Positions 24,361 to 33,124 of a DNA stretch of 64,000 nt are shown one piece after another. Under the pieces are notes generated by a model. That model was not told the DNA's origin. It saw only the letters and a list, made by a program, of their open reading frames with translations, and ran no database searches. Each line of letters starts with the position of its first letter. Within the stretch, counting starts at the first letter, position 1. The position numbers and the translations under genes were made by a program. This stretch comes from Deltaproteobacteria bacterium (lineage in GTDB: Bacteria; Desulfobacterota; GWC2-55-46): NCBI GenBank assembly GCA_019912665.1, contig JAIOIE010000018.1:186001-250000 (forward strand). Direction: 5' to 3'.

Positions 24361-24379
24361 GAAGGAGGTCCTTATGAAC

Positions 24380-25276
24380 CTAAGCTCCCGCGAGCGCATA
24401 TCTCCTCACCATGGCCGAGCAGAATTCCGCGAATTCCTCCGGCCGCGAAGGCGGGCTCGTGTGGTCGGGCCGGAGGCCCTTCGAGTCCGGGGTGAAGCAG
24501 AAAGTCAGGGTCAGGTCGAAATCCTCAAGCGCCCTCATCTGCCTGTCGAACCACGCGTAAGCGTCCGGGCGGAAGCTGTCGGCCCAGCTGAGCCCGGTCC
24601 TGAGCTTCCTTACCCCGAGCCTATTGAGCCACTTGACCGCGCAGTCGAGCCTGTGGTCCTCGAAGTGGAACCATTGGCAGATGCCGAGGCTCGGCGTGTA
24701 CTCGGAAAAGAGCCTCAAGGCCCTCTTGGGCGTCCCGTCCTCCCGCAGTAGCCCCATGTAAAAATGCCTGTAATATGCCGAGCCCTCGGCCTCGCGGTGC
24801 CTTGTCGTTGCGGGCCACGTCCTCGGGAGGTCGTAGAGACTGTACCAGTGAATCCGCTCGACCCTTCCTATAAGGAGCTCGGCCGAGCGCCTGAGACCGA
24901 ACTCCTGGACCTCCTCTGCCCCGAAGGTCGAGACCCCGACCTCCGAGACCCAGACGGGCAGGTCCGTGACGGCCTGTATCTCGGAAAGCTTCTCCGGCCA
25001 CTCGTGTATGGTCCAGTGATTCCAGTCCAGCGGAAAACCGTGCACGGCCACGACATCGACCGCGTCTAGGGCCCCCTTGCCCTTGAGGTTCCTTATAAAG
25101 CCCGAGTCTATGGGCGAGATGCCGCCCAGTACCTTCCGGACCTTCCCGTCCTCAGCGGCCACGGCCCCTGACGCGAGCCTTACCATCTCGGAGTATATGG
25201 CCCAGTCCGGGTCAAGCTGGAAGTCCCAGTGCGAAAGGTTATTCGGCTCGTTCCAGAACATCACCGCTTCGATCAC
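24380..25276 (-). CDS. xylosidase-like TIM-barrel glycosidase, apparently circularly permuted
   Basis: About 298 residues. It opens directly at a clan-A strand-4 motif, FWNEPNN (acid/base Glu about residue 10). GGISPIDS and VVAVHGFPLDWN follow, then the nucleophile strand VWVSEVG (Glu about 112). The segment GICQWFHFEDHRL...GVRKLRTGLSWADS...LTLTFCFTP, which normally forms strands 1-3, comes at the C-terminus. GTG 25276 overlaps the methyltransferase stop (GTGA), so no N-terminal barrel half is encoded in frame before it. I remember similar beta-xylosidase-like proteins beside TIGR04290-type methyltransferases. Whether it hydrolyses or transfers glycosides is unknown. Confidence 0.75.
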   Translation of the reverse strand: MIEAVMFWNEPNNLSHWDFQLDPDWAIYSEMVRLASGAVAAEDGKVRKVLGGISPIDSGFIRNLKGKGALDAVDVVAVHGFPLDWNHWTIHEWPEKLSEIQAVTDLPVWVSEVGVSTFGAEEVQEFGLRRSAELLIGRVERIHWYSLYDLPRTWPATTRHREAEGSAYYRHFYMGLLREDGTPKRALRLFSEYTPSLGICQWFHFEDHRLDCAVKWLNRLGVRKLRTGLSWADSFRPDAYAWFDRQMRALEDFDLTLTFCFTPDSKGLRPDHTSPPSRPEEFAEFCSAMVRRYALAGA

Positions 25277-26010
25277 AGGCCCCCGGACCCCCTTTCCGCC
25301 CTGCCGCAGATGTAGACCTCCTCCTCCGGGCGGCTCCTGATGGTGAAGCCGGAACTCCGGAGCATCGCCTCCACGCACGACCTGTTCGGAAGCCACCAGT
25401 TGGTGGGGTCGCCGGAGTAGCTCTTTTCCATGAAATGCATCCTGGGAAAACAGGGCTTGTCGAAAACGCCCGTCTCGGAGAAGGGATAATCGTCCTCTGT
25501 CTCTTCAACGTCTCCGCAGCCGCGTAGCATCGACTGGAATACCAGAAGGTCCGAGACCGCGTACTCATGAAGAAGGTCGAGCGCGAGGAGCGGGTGCCTC
25601 AAGTGGTACAGCACCCCCATGAAAAGCACTATGTCGAACCTTTCCTTCAGGCCGGCCACCTCGTAGACCGACTTCTTCATGAACTCGATATCTACACCCC
25701 TCGTGCGGGCCGCGAAGCGGGCCTGCTCGAGATAGAGCTCGTCGATATCTATCCCCAGGACCCTTGACGCGCCCCTCTCCTTCAGTGCGATGGAATAAAA
25801 ACCGGCGTTGCAGCCCACGTCCAGCACGGTCGCGCCTTCGAGGCTGTCTGGTATGGCGTGGGAAAACTTCCTCCATTTGATCATGGGGTAGTCGCCCAGG
25901 AAATGCCCCGGCGCGGTAAAGACCCCCTTGAGTTCGATATTCTGGAACCAGGGACCGAGCTCCCTGACCCTCTTCTCTATTTCCTCCGGCGTTAAATCAT
26001 CGCTTTCCAT
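25273..26010 (-). CDS. glycosyltransferase-associated SAM methyltransferase (TIGR04290-like)
   Basis: About 245 residues. The N-terminus ELGPWFQNIELKGVFTAPGHFLGDYP and motif I TVLDVGCNAGFYSIALKERG, then FMGVLYHLRHPLLALDLL and NWWLPNRSCVEAMLRSSGF, agree with my memory of the TIGR04290 (Rta_06860-type) family. It also resembles CmoB-like tRNA-modifying folds. Its position between a sugar nucleotidyltransferase and a glycosidase-like gene fits modification of a sugar or sugar-linked compound. ATG 26010 is used, overlapping the upstream stop by 14 nt. The earlier TTG at 26034 adds only a poorly conserved tail. Confidence 0.87.
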   Translation of the reverse strand: MESDDLTPEEIEKRVRELGPWFQNIELKGVFTAPGHFLGDYPMIKWRKFSHAIPDSLEGATVLDVGCNAGFYSIALKERGASRVLGIDIDELYLEQARFAARTRGVDIEFMKKSVYEVAGLKERFDIVLFMGVLYHLRHPLLALDLLHEYAVSDLLVFQSMLRGCGDVEETEDDYPFSETGVFDKPCFPRMHFMEKSYSGDPTNWWLPNRSCVEAMLRSSGFTIRSRPEEEVYICGRAERGSGGL

Positions 26011-26743
26011 CCATCTTTTCTCCAGGCGAGCCAAGGAGCCTCATGGCCTCCCTATAGCCGTTGATTGTGCCCACGTCCACGTACGAACTGCCGCCCCTTA
26101 CGCCGACGGCCTTGCCCCCTGACTTCAGATATGCGTTCACGAGGGTGCCGATGTACTCGTCTTCCTTTCCCCTCCTGAGCCACAGTTTATAAAGCTCTGC
26201 AAGAACAGACCCGCTTAGCTTGAAGGAGCCCCATACCCAGTTGGTCGAAGCCCCTTTCTGCTTGACCTGGACCTCGAGGACGCCGCCGGTCTCATCCAGG
26301 ACGACCGCGTCGAAGCATTCAGGAGAGTCGACCGGGAAGAGGAGGAAGGAAAGCCCGTCCTCGCCGAGCGAGCTGAAGCCGTCCTCAGGAAACCATATGG
26401 TGTCCGGGAGGCCCACAAGGACATGCTCGCCAGGGCCCACGAGCGGGAGCGCCCTGAATATCGAATCGCAGAGGCCGAGCGGCTCCGGCTGGACGACATA
26501 GCATATGCTCGCCTGCCCTATATGGCCGCCGTAATATTCGAGTATGTCCGACTTGCCGGGCGAGATTACGAAGCATATCTTGGTGGCCCCGGCCCCGAGC
26601 ATCCGCTCAAGCAGGTATTCGCTTACGGCCCTGGGCCTCTCGTACGAGCCCTCTCTCCGGCTCCCGACCGGGAGGAGCTCCTTTGAGAATGCCAAAGGCT
26701 GTATCCTCGACCCGGCGCCTGCCGCCGGGATTATCCCCCACAT
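25997..26743 (-). CDS. sugar-1-phosphate nucleotidyltransferase
   Basis: 248 residues of the RmlA/GlmU-N NTP_transferase fold. The nucleotide-binding loop is IIPAAGAGSRIQPLAFSKELLPVG (N-terminal), VLVGLPDTIWF provides the metal-binding Asp, and SYVDVGTINGYREAMRLL ends the domain. It should activate a hexose-1-phosphate to an NDP-sugar for the six neighbouring glycosyltransferases. Which nucleotide and sugar cannot be read. ATG 26743 lies inside the end of the CgeB-like gene (13-nt overlap). Confidence 0.9.
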   Translation of the reverse strand: MWGIIPAAGAGSRIQPLAFSKELLPVGSRREGSYERPRAVSEYLLERMLGAGATKICFVISPGKSDILEYYGGHIGQASICYVVQPEPLGLCDSIFRALPLVGPGEHVLVGLPDTIWFPEDGFSSLGEDGLSFLLFPVDSPECFDAVVLDETGGVLEVQVKQKGASTNWVWGSFKLSGSVLAELYKLWLRRGKEDEYIGTLVNAYLKSGGKAVGVRGGSSYVDVGTINGYREAMRLLGSPGEKMDGKR

Positions 26744-27822
26744 GCCTCTCCCTTTCCGCGGAGCGTATCTTCCATTATCCTTTCGAATTCGGCGGCCCTC
26801 TCATGAGACGTATGCTCCGCAAGGACCCTCTCCCTGGCCCTTCCCGAAAGCCTCTTCCTCTCCTTTTCAGGCATCCGGAGCGCCTCTCTCACATCTTCCG
26901 AAGAGCGCACGATGACTATCTCGGAGCCGGGCGCAAAGAACCCGTCGATACCCTCCCACCAGTCGCTAAGGACAGGGCTGCCGCATGCCGCTGCCTCGAA
27001 TAGCCTTCCTGAAGGGCACCAGCCGAGCCCGGCCATCGCGCCTCTTGTGACATTCAGCGTCCATGCGGCCGACGAATAAAAGGCCGGGTGCATGGGCGGG
27101 GGCACGTGCCTTACGAAATATATGTTTTCAGTCCAGGGGAAACTTTCCGGATAAAGCGAGCCGCCGAGCACGAACCTTTTCCCGGGGGCCGTCCTGGCCG
27201 GCTTTATGAAAAGCTCAATAAGCGCTTCCTGCCTGTCCTCGGAAAAGGTGCCGAGATACGAAAGATCCGCCCTGTACTTCTCCACGCCTGCGGCAGGGAA
27301 ATGGGAGGCCGGGTCGACGCTCCCGTAAAGGGGCTCCGCCCTTCTTGCGCCCAAAAGCGACTTAAGCTCCCCGATGGCCCTTCCGCCCGTGTAGCTCAGG
27401 ACGATATCGAAGCCGCCGAGCCCGTCCCCGGGCAGATAACCGGCCCTTTTACCTTCCTTCAGGCCTTTTAGCGTTACCGGCGTATCCAGGTCGTAGAAGC
27501 ACTTTATCCGTGCGCCTGAAGAGAGGACGAGATCCGAGGCTTCGATCCCGTCCGGGCAGTAGGAGGTCGCAATTCCCACATCCGCGTCCCTCAGCTCCTC
27601 CGATGCCCTATTTCTAATGCCATTCCATTCGCCGTAGACGACGAGAGAGGCCCACGGCGGGTCTGCAAGGTCCCTGTGGGACGCGTAGTACGGCGCGTCC
27701 TTTTCGAAGAATACGACCCTGTGCCCCCGTTCGTTGAGCGCCCTTGCGAGGCCCCGCCAGATGGTGGCGTGCCCGTTACCCCATGACGAGCTCATCGTAA
27801 GCCCGAAGACCACGAGCTTCAT
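26731..27822 (-). CDS. CgeB-family glycosyltransferase (paralogue 4)
   Basis: 363 residues. The N-terminus VVFGLTMSSSWGNGHATIWRGLARAL and the domain end GRLFEAAACGSPVLSDWWEGIDGFFAPGSEI match the CgeB/Glyco_trans_1_2 family, GT-B proteins named for a Bacillus spore-coat protein. Very like the 29752-30843 gene: SWGNGHAT, DIDTPVT and FEAAACG are shared, so the two are a recent duplication. Acts on a cytoplasmic acceptor, since no membrane segment is seen. Between the alcohol dehydrogenase and the nucleotidyltransferase. Confidence 0.86.
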   Translation of the reverse strand: MKLVVFGLTMSSSWGNGHATIWRGLARALNERGHRVVFFEKDAPYYASHRDLADPPWASLVVYGEWNGIRNRASEELRDADVGIATSYCPDGIEASDLVLSSGARIKCFYDLDTPVTLKGLKEGKRAGYLPGDGLGGFDIVLSYTGGRAIGELKSLLGARRAEPLYGSVDPASHFPAAGVEKYRADLSYLGTFSEDRQEALIELFIKPARTAPGKRFVLGGSLYPESFPWTENIYFVRHVPPPMHPAFYSSAAWTLNVTRGAMAGLGWCPSGRLFEAAACGSPVLSDWWEGIDGFFAPGSEIVIVRSSEDVREALRMPEKERKRLSGRARERVLAEHTSHERAAEFERIMEDTLRGKGEACGG

Positions 27823-27866
27823 CTTGACTCCTTAAAGGGTTCTTCAGAAGCTACGTCCACCGCGGC

Positions 27867-29036
27867 TCAGGGCCTCAGGACCACCTTTACGCAGCCGTCC
27901 TCCTTGTGCTTGAACACCTCGTAGGCAATGGGGCCTTCCTCAAGGCCGAAGCTATGGGTTATGACATCCGAAGGGTCGGACTTGCCGTCCTCGATAAGGC
28001 CGAGGAGGCGGGGCATGTATTTCTGCACATGGGTCTGCCCGCCTTTAATTGTAATGCCCTTATTGAAAGCCGCTCCGACCGGGACCTTGTCGATATAACC
28101 GGCGTAGGCCCCCGCAATCGAGACCGTCCCGCCCTTCCGGCAGGCAAGGATGGCCTGCCGGAGCGCGGTCGGCCTGTCGGTCTCGGCCCGGAGCTTTTGC
28201 TTGACCGCGTCATAGACCCGGCCGTGCCCCTTGCCGTGCGCTTCCATGCCCACTGCGTCTATGCAGGCGTCGGGCCCCATTCCGCCGGTTATGTCCCGAA
28301 GCGCCTCGTCTACGTCCACATCCTCGTAATTGAGGGTCATTGCGTCAGCGAACCTGGAGGCGAGGCTGAGCCTTTCAGGGAACCTGTCTATCGCGATAAC
28401 CCTTTCCGCCCCCAAAAGGGACGCGCTTTTCATGGCGAGGAGCCCCACCGGGCCCGCCCCCCATACCGCGACCGTGTCCCCCTCCTGTATGGAGCAGTTC
28501 TCCGCGGCCATGTAGCCGGTCGGGAAGACGTCGCAAAGGAGGACCGCCTTCTCGTCGGATACGCTCTCCGGGAGCTTAATGAGACCCGAGTCCGCGAAAG
28601 GGACCCTTACGTACTCGGCCTGTCCCCCGGCGTAGCCGCCGAAAAGATGCGAGTAGCCGTAGATGCCCGCGGGCGAGTAGCCGTAGAGGGCCTCGGCCGC
28701 GTAAGCGTTCGGGTTCGAGTTGTCGCAGAGCGACCATAGCTCCCTTTCGCAGAAGAAGCACCTGCCGCACGAGATAGTGAACGGGACGGCGACCCTGTCT
28801 CCGGGACGGAAGCCTTCGACCCTGGCGCCCACGTCCACGACCGTGCCCACGAACTCGTGCCCGAGAATGTCGCCCCTTTCCATTGCGGGAACATGGCCGT
28901 TATAGAGATGTAGGTCCGAGCCGCAGACGGCGGAAAGCGACACTTGCACTATCGCGTCCCTCGGCCCGAGTATTTCCGGCTCCGGCACATCCATGACCCT
29001 CAAGTCCCGCTTCCCGTACCAGCATAGTGCTTTCAT
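27867..29036 (-). CDS. zinc-dependent alcohol dehydrogenase (MDR superfamily)
   Basis: About 389 residues. The catalytic zinc motif [22 protein letters not shown], the structural zinc cysteines in [15 protein letters not shown], and a Rossmann segment [17 protein letters not shown] identify a formaldehyde-dehydrogenase-like medium-chain dehydrogenase. It oxidises or reduces an alcohol/aldehyde with NAD(P). ATG 29036 follows AGGAG. A much longer open frame upstream is antisense-type sequence over the next gene and is rejected. It lies nine nucleotides after the SRPBCC gene and is probably co-translated. Confidence 0.9.
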   Translation of the reverse strand: MKALCWYGKRDLRVMDVPEPEILGPRDAIVQVSLSAVCGSDLHLYNGHVPAMERGDILGHEFVGTVVDVGARVEGFRPGDRVAVPFTISCGRCFFCERELWSLCDNSNPNAYAAEALYGYSPAGIYGYSHLFGGYAGGQAEYVRVPFADSGLIKLPESVSDEKAVLLCDVFPTGYMAAENCSIQEGDTVAVWGAGPVGLLAMKSASLLGAERVIAIDRFPERLSLASRFADAMTLNYEDVDVDEALRDITGGMGPDACIDAVGMEAHGKGHGRVYDAVKQKLRAETDRPTALRQAILACRKGGTVSIAGAYAGYIDKVPVGAAFNKGITIKGGQTHVQKYMPRLLGLIEDGKSDPSDVITHSFGLEEGPIAYEVFKHKEDGCVKVVLRP

Positions 29037-29044
29037 CGGTTCTC

Positions 29045-29755
29045 CTATTCCCCGATCGCGCGGCCCCGGACCTGGCCTTCGGTCGTGGGGACTTCTCCGG
29101 TCTCCATGATCTGCTTGAATCTCCGGAGCTCTTCGCGTATCTGCCTGAAGGATATGGCGGCGAGAAGGCGCTGGACCGGAGCCGCTGCGCCGTCGCCGGG
29201 AAGGTTGTATATCATGTGCACCCGGAGTTCCGTGCCCCTGTGGCCTGGTGCGGTCCTGAACTCTACCATGCCCTCGCTCTCGACATCCGAGAAGGGGAGC
29301 GACTTCCAGGCTATGTACTCGTTCTCCCTTTCTCCCGTTATCTCCGCGTCCCACTCTACCTTTATGCCTCCGGGCGTGCTCGCTACCCAATGGGAGCGCT
29401 TGTCGTCTATGACCTTTACCTCCTCGATGTGCCTCATGAACTCGGGCAGGTTCTCAAGGTTCCTCCAATAGGAATAGAGCTCGTGGACCGGCCTGTTTAT
29501 GATAACGCTCTCGTCTATCTCTATGGCGCGCCTGGCCGTGCTTACGCCGATTCTCTCGTAAAGGTTGCAGTGGCCCGTCGAGCCCCTGTACATGAGATAT
29601 CCCCCGGTGAGCGCGGTCGCGAGGCCGCCGAGCCTGCCTTTCCTGACGCCTTTAGCCGCCATATAGCCTCCGAGGAGGACTGAGAGAAGCCGCTCTGTCG
29701 GGCCCACGTTGACGTCTTTCCCTGTCTTCGGGTATCTGGGTTCGTAGCGTGTCAT
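29045..29755 (-). CDS. SRPBCC (polyketide cyclase/dehydrase-like) protein with DUF2892-like N-terminus
   Basis: About 236 residues. Residues 1-65 ([39 protein letters not shown]) form a DUF2892-like hydrophobic hairpin. The remainder is a START-fold SRPBCC domain ([51 protein letters not shown]). Such proteins bind hydrophobic ligands and often sit beside a zinc alcohol dehydrogenase, as here. ATG 29755 overlaps the CgeB stop (ATGA). Its role in the cluster is not known. Confidence 0.85.
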   Translation of the reverse strand: MTRYEPRYPKTGKDVNVGPTERLLSVLLGGYMAAKGVRKGRLGGLATALTGGYLMYRGSTGHCNLYERIGVSTARRAIEIDESVIINRPVHELYSYWRNLENLPEFMRHIEEVKVIDDKRSHWVASTPGGIKVEWDAEITGERENEYIAWKSLPFSDVESEGMVEFRTAPGHRGTELRVHMIYNLPGDGAAAPVQRLLAAISFRQIREELRRFKQIMETGEVPTTEGQVRGRAIGE

Positions 29756-30843
29756 TTCACTACCTCCTGTTTTTTTAAGACGCGGGCCATGCAGCCCTCG
29801 AGCTCGTCCACTCTGTGGACGGCCGTGTGGCCCTCGAGCACCCTCTTCCTGCCCCTTTGGCCTATCTTCCATATCTCCTCCTCCGGGGTCTCTCTCAAGT
29901 GCCTTATGGTGTCTTCCGGAGACCTGGAGATGAGTATCTCGGTCCCGGGGCTGAAAAACCTGTCGAGCCCGACCCACCAATCGGATATGACAGCTGTACC
30001 GCAGGCTGCGGCCTCGAAGAGCCTTACGCTCGGCGAATAGCCGGCCCGCACCATATCCGCCCGCGTTATGTTCATCGTGAACTTCATCGAGTTGTAGAAT
30101 GAGCGGTGTCTGCTAGGCGGCAGGTGCTCTATCCTCTCGACGTTCGCGGGCCAGTCGATGCAGTCCGGGTAAAGCGGCCCGGCTACGATGAAGCTCCCGT
30201 CGAGCCTCCTTGCCGGTTCGAGGAGAAGCGAGTCGAGCGCTTCCTGCCTGTCCGCGCTGTATGTGCCTATGTAGCCGATGTCCCAGACGCTGGGGGCCCT
30301 CGACGGCTTGTAAAACTCGGTATCTACCGAACAGTAGAGGGGCCTCGCCATCGGAGAGCCGTATTCGCTCTCTATCCTTTCGAGTATCGGCCCGCCCGTG
30401 AACGAGAGGTAAAGGTCGAACCTCGATATGAGCTCCGGCGTAAGGTATTCGCAGTCCCCTTTCTTGAGCCTCGAAAGCGTCACGGGAGTATCTATGTCAT
30501 AGAATGCCGCCGCCCCCCGGACGGTGCCGAGCACCCAGTCCGCTACGCGGGCGCCCTCCGGCACATACGAGCCCACCATCACGAAATCAGCTTCCCTTAT
30601 CACCCGGCTGAAGCGGTCCTTAAGCTCCTCCATCGACGAGTAGAGCTCGGTCCTTCCCCACGGCGGCTTTTCGAGGTCCCGGTTATCGCGGTACCATGGC
30701 ACGTCCCGCTCAAGGAAGAGCACATCATGGCCCCTGGCGGAAAGCTCCCTTACGAGGCTCCTGTAAGTGGTTGCGTGCCCGTTCCCCCAGGACGAGGTGA
30801 TCGAGAGCCCGAGTATTACAATCCTGATCGGCTGAAGCGCCAT
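29752..30843 (-). CDS. CgeB-family glycosyltransferase (paralogue 3)
   Basis: About 363 residues. Starts MALQPIRIVILGLSITSSWG. Shares GNGHATTYRSLVREL, the FYDIDTPVTLSRLKKGD segment and VRLFEAAACGTAVISDWWVGLDRFFSPGTEI with the gene at 26731-27822. GT-B fold. A Shine-Dalgarno (AGGAG) precedes ATG 30843. Its stop overlaps the SRPBCC start. Likely one of several transferases acting in sequence on one acceptor. Confidence 0.86.
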   Translation of the reverse strand: MALQPIRIVILGLSITSSWGNGHATTYRSLVRELSARGHDVLFLERDVPWYRDNRDLEKPPWGRTELYSSMEELKDRFSRVIREADFVMVGSYVPEGARVADWVLGTVRGAAAFYDIDTPVTLSRLKKGDCEYLTPELISRFDLYLSFTGGPILERIESEYGSPMARPLYCSVDTEFYKPSRAPSVWDIGYIGTYSADRQEALDSLLLEPARRLDGSFIVAGPLYPDCIDWPANVERIEHLPPSRHRSFYNSMKFTMNITRADMVRAGYSPSVRLFEAAACGTAVISDWWVGLDRFFSPGTEILISRSPEDTIRHLRETPEEEIWKIGQRGRKRVLEGHTAVHRVDELEGCMARVLKKQEVVK

Positions 30844-30868
30844 TATTCGCTCCTGAAAGGGACTGTAT

Positions 30869-31951
30869 TCAGTTCCCGACAAGTCCGCAGAGTATGGAAT
30901 CCACTTCCCGCGCCCTCGCCTCGTAGGTATGCTCGGAGGTCACGCGCCTGAAGGCGTTCCTCCCTATGCGGGCGGCCCTTTCGGGCGTAAGTCCCTTTAA
31001 TATCTCCGCCACCTCGCTCCCGTCCGACGCGACCAGCACCTCGCTTCCGGGCTCGAGGAAGCGCTCTATGCCCTCCCACCTGTCCGTTATTATGCACGCG
31101 CCGGCGCCAGCGGCCTCGAAGACGCGCGTGGGGGGAGAATACCCGTACCTGGCCATCGATTCCCTGTTTATATTGAGTACCGCGAGACAAGTGGAGTTGA
31201 AGGCGTTGTGCTCGGAGGTGTAGACGTGCCCCAGCCGCCTTACGTTCCGCACCGCGACGTCGTCCCAGCCGCTTCCGCCGAGAATGAACCGTTTCTCAGG
31301 AAGCTCGGAGGCCGCCCTGAAGAAGAACTCCCAGACCCTGGACTCGCGGTCTGGCATGCGGTTCCCGAGGAACCCGAGGTCTGCGGTGAACTTCTCGATC
31401 GGCTGGACCGGGTAGTGCGTCTCCGGGTCGAGCGCGTTATAGACCGGCCTGCATTCCCTTGCGCCGAGCGCAAGGTAGTCCTCCACCACCCTGGGCCCGC
31501 CGCCGTATGTGAAGACAAGGTCGTACTCTCCTACAAGGGGCCTGAAGTAGTCGGCCTTCCTTTTTTTCATCCTCTCCAGCGTCGCCGGGGCGTCCACGTC
31601 CCAGAAGGCCGCGAGCGCACCGGGCCTCCTGGCCGCGGGCACCGCCTTTTCGAGGTACTCGTCGAAGACGCCTACGCCGCTCGCCTTTATGAGGAGGTCG
31701 GCGTTCCTTCCCTCTTCGAGCGCCGCATCCACACCCTCCACGGTCGGCTTGTATACTACGACCCTCGCCCATTCAGGATCGGGAATGTCCCTGTGCGACT
31801 GCCTGTTATACGCGTCCGGCTCGTAGAAGGTCACATCGTACCCGAGCTCGTCAAGACCCTTTATTATCCCCCTGTAGTACGTCGCGGCCCCGTTCCAGTA
31901 TGCCGAGACGAGGCTCGACCCGAAAAACGAAATACTTATGCCCTTTCTCAT
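30869..31951 (-). CDS. CgeB-family glycosyltransferase (paralogue 2)
   Basis: 360 residues: N-terminal ISFFGSSLVSAYWNGAATYYRGIIKGL, middle FWDVDAPATLERMKKRKADYF, C-terminal TRVFEAAGAGACIITDRWEGIERFLEPGSEVLVA. The same fold and motif order as the other CgeB-like genes but clearly more diverged. No membrane helix. The next CgeB gene follows after 25 nt. Confidence 0.86.
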   Translation of the reverse strand: MRKGISISFFGSSLVSAYWNGAATYYRGIIKGLDELGYDVTFYEPDAYNRQSHRDIPDPEWARVVVYKPTVEGVDAALEEGRNADLLIKASGVGVFDEYLEKAVPAARRPGALAAFWDVDAPATLERMKKRKADYFRPLVGEYDLVFTYGGGPRVVEDYLALGARECRPVYNALDPETHYPVQPIEKFTADLGFLGNRMPDRESRVWEFFFRAASELPEKRFILGGSGWDDVAVRNVRRLGHVYTSEHNAFNSTCLAVLNINRESMARYGYSPPTRVFEAAGAGACIITDRWEGIERFLEPGSEVLVASDGSEVAEILKGLTPERAARIGRNAFRRVTSEHTYEARAREVDSILCGLVGN

Positions 31952-32023
31952 TCTGAACGCCCCCTCTTTCTATCCGCGCTAAACGCGAAGCTTCTTTCGT
32001 TATGGAATAAAGAATTGTGCGCT

Positions 32024-33124
32024 TTACGCGCCGGCAGTCATATTGATCTCCGAGCAAATAGCCAAGAGCTCATCTACCCGGTTTCCGCACGTGTGGCGGC
32101 CAAGGACCGTTTCCATTCCGTTCCTTGAAAGCTCTTCCCTCATTCCAGCGTCGTTTAGAAGCTCCCTAAGGAGCCTTGCCATTTCCATACCGTTCCTCGC
32201 GACGAGAAAGTCTTTTCCGGGCCTGAAGAGCCCCTCGGAATCTTCCCACGGGGCGGAAACGAGGGGGATGCCGCACGACAAGGCCTCAAAGACCCTTATA
32301 GTCGGTATGCCGGGTAGCATTTCGGCATACGGCCTCCTCGGCACGTGCACCGTACAATTGAAAGACGCGAAGACTGCCGGCGCCTCAAAATTCGGGAGCC
32401 AGCCCCCGTACTCGATTCCGGCCTCTCCGAGGAGCTGTAACGCGCTCTCCGGGTATCTGACGCCGTGCGCCCTGGCCTTGAGCCCCAGAGTTTTCACCGG
32501 GCCTAAAAGGAATTCCCCGAGCTCGGCCGTCCTCTCGTCGTCCCCCCAGTTTCCTATCCAGACGAGGTCCCCTTTTTTTTCTCGAAGGGGCCTGGGGCGG
32601 AATACCCGGACATCGGCAGCCTCGTGCCAGGTCCATACCCGCCTGGCCCAGCCGCGCCCCAGGTAGACCTCTTTTACCGCATTGCCGAAGGCGAGCACCC
32701 CGTCATAGCCGGAAAGGTCGTATGAGGCCATGTTCCAGGGCTCGGTCACCGAGCGGTGGTGCGTGTCGTGGAAAAAGAGCATGTACGGGGCGCGGCCGGC
32801 CCTGTGCCGCCCTATTCTCTTTACGAGCTCATGGTCGTTCCACTCGTGGACTATCACTATATCCGCGCCTTCGAGCGCCTCGTCGAGGTCTAAAGCGCCG
32901 AGGTCATAGCGCGTGCTCCCCAGGTGAGGATATGCGGAATGGAAGAGCCCTGAAGCCTCTCCGCACGCCTCAAAGAGGTTCCTTACGCACCATGAATCCC
33001 TCGGCTCGTATACCGAGACCTCGTGCCCCCTTGAAAGGAGCTCTGTTGCAACGCCCCGAAGGAAATGCGCGTTCCCGTGGTTCCAGTCGGAGACGAGGGA
33101 TTGATAGAACATCACGAAACGCAC
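32024..33124 (-). CDS. CgeB-like glycosyltransferase (paralogue 1)
   Basis: 366 residues with N-terminal MFYQSLVSDWNHGNAHFLRGVATEL, LFFHDTHHRSVTEPW in place of the DIDTPVT segment of the others, and C-terminal IRVFEALSCGIPLVSAPWEDSEGLFRPGKDFLVA. Start is GTG 33124 within the 3' end of the GT4 gene (13-nt overlap). The most diverged of the four CgeB-like proteins, so probably a different sugar or linkage. Confidence 0.84.
   Translation of the reverse strand: MRFVMFYQSLVSDWNHGNAHFLRGVATELLSRGHEVSVYEPRDSWCVRNLFEACGEASGLFHSAYPHLGSTRYDLGALDLDEALEGADIVIVHEWNDHELVKRIGRHRAGRAPYMLFFHDTHHRSVTEPWNMASYDLSGYDGVLAFGNAVKEVYLGRGWARRVWTWHEAADVRVFRPRPLREKKGDLVWIGNWGDDERTAELGEFLLGPVKTLGLKARAHGVRYPESALQLLGEAGIEYGGWLPNFEAPAVFASFNCTVHVPRRPYAEMLPGIPTIRVFEALSCGIPLVSAPWEDSEGLFRPGKDFLVARNGMEMARLLRELLNDAGMREELSRNGMETVLGRHTCGNRVDELLAICSEINMTAGA

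Noticed and set aside
29037-29390. N-terminal extension of the alcohol dehydrogenase
   Set aside because: Arg/Gly-rich noise overlapping the SRPBCC gene; the ATG at 29036 has a good Shine-Dalgarno and the family start.
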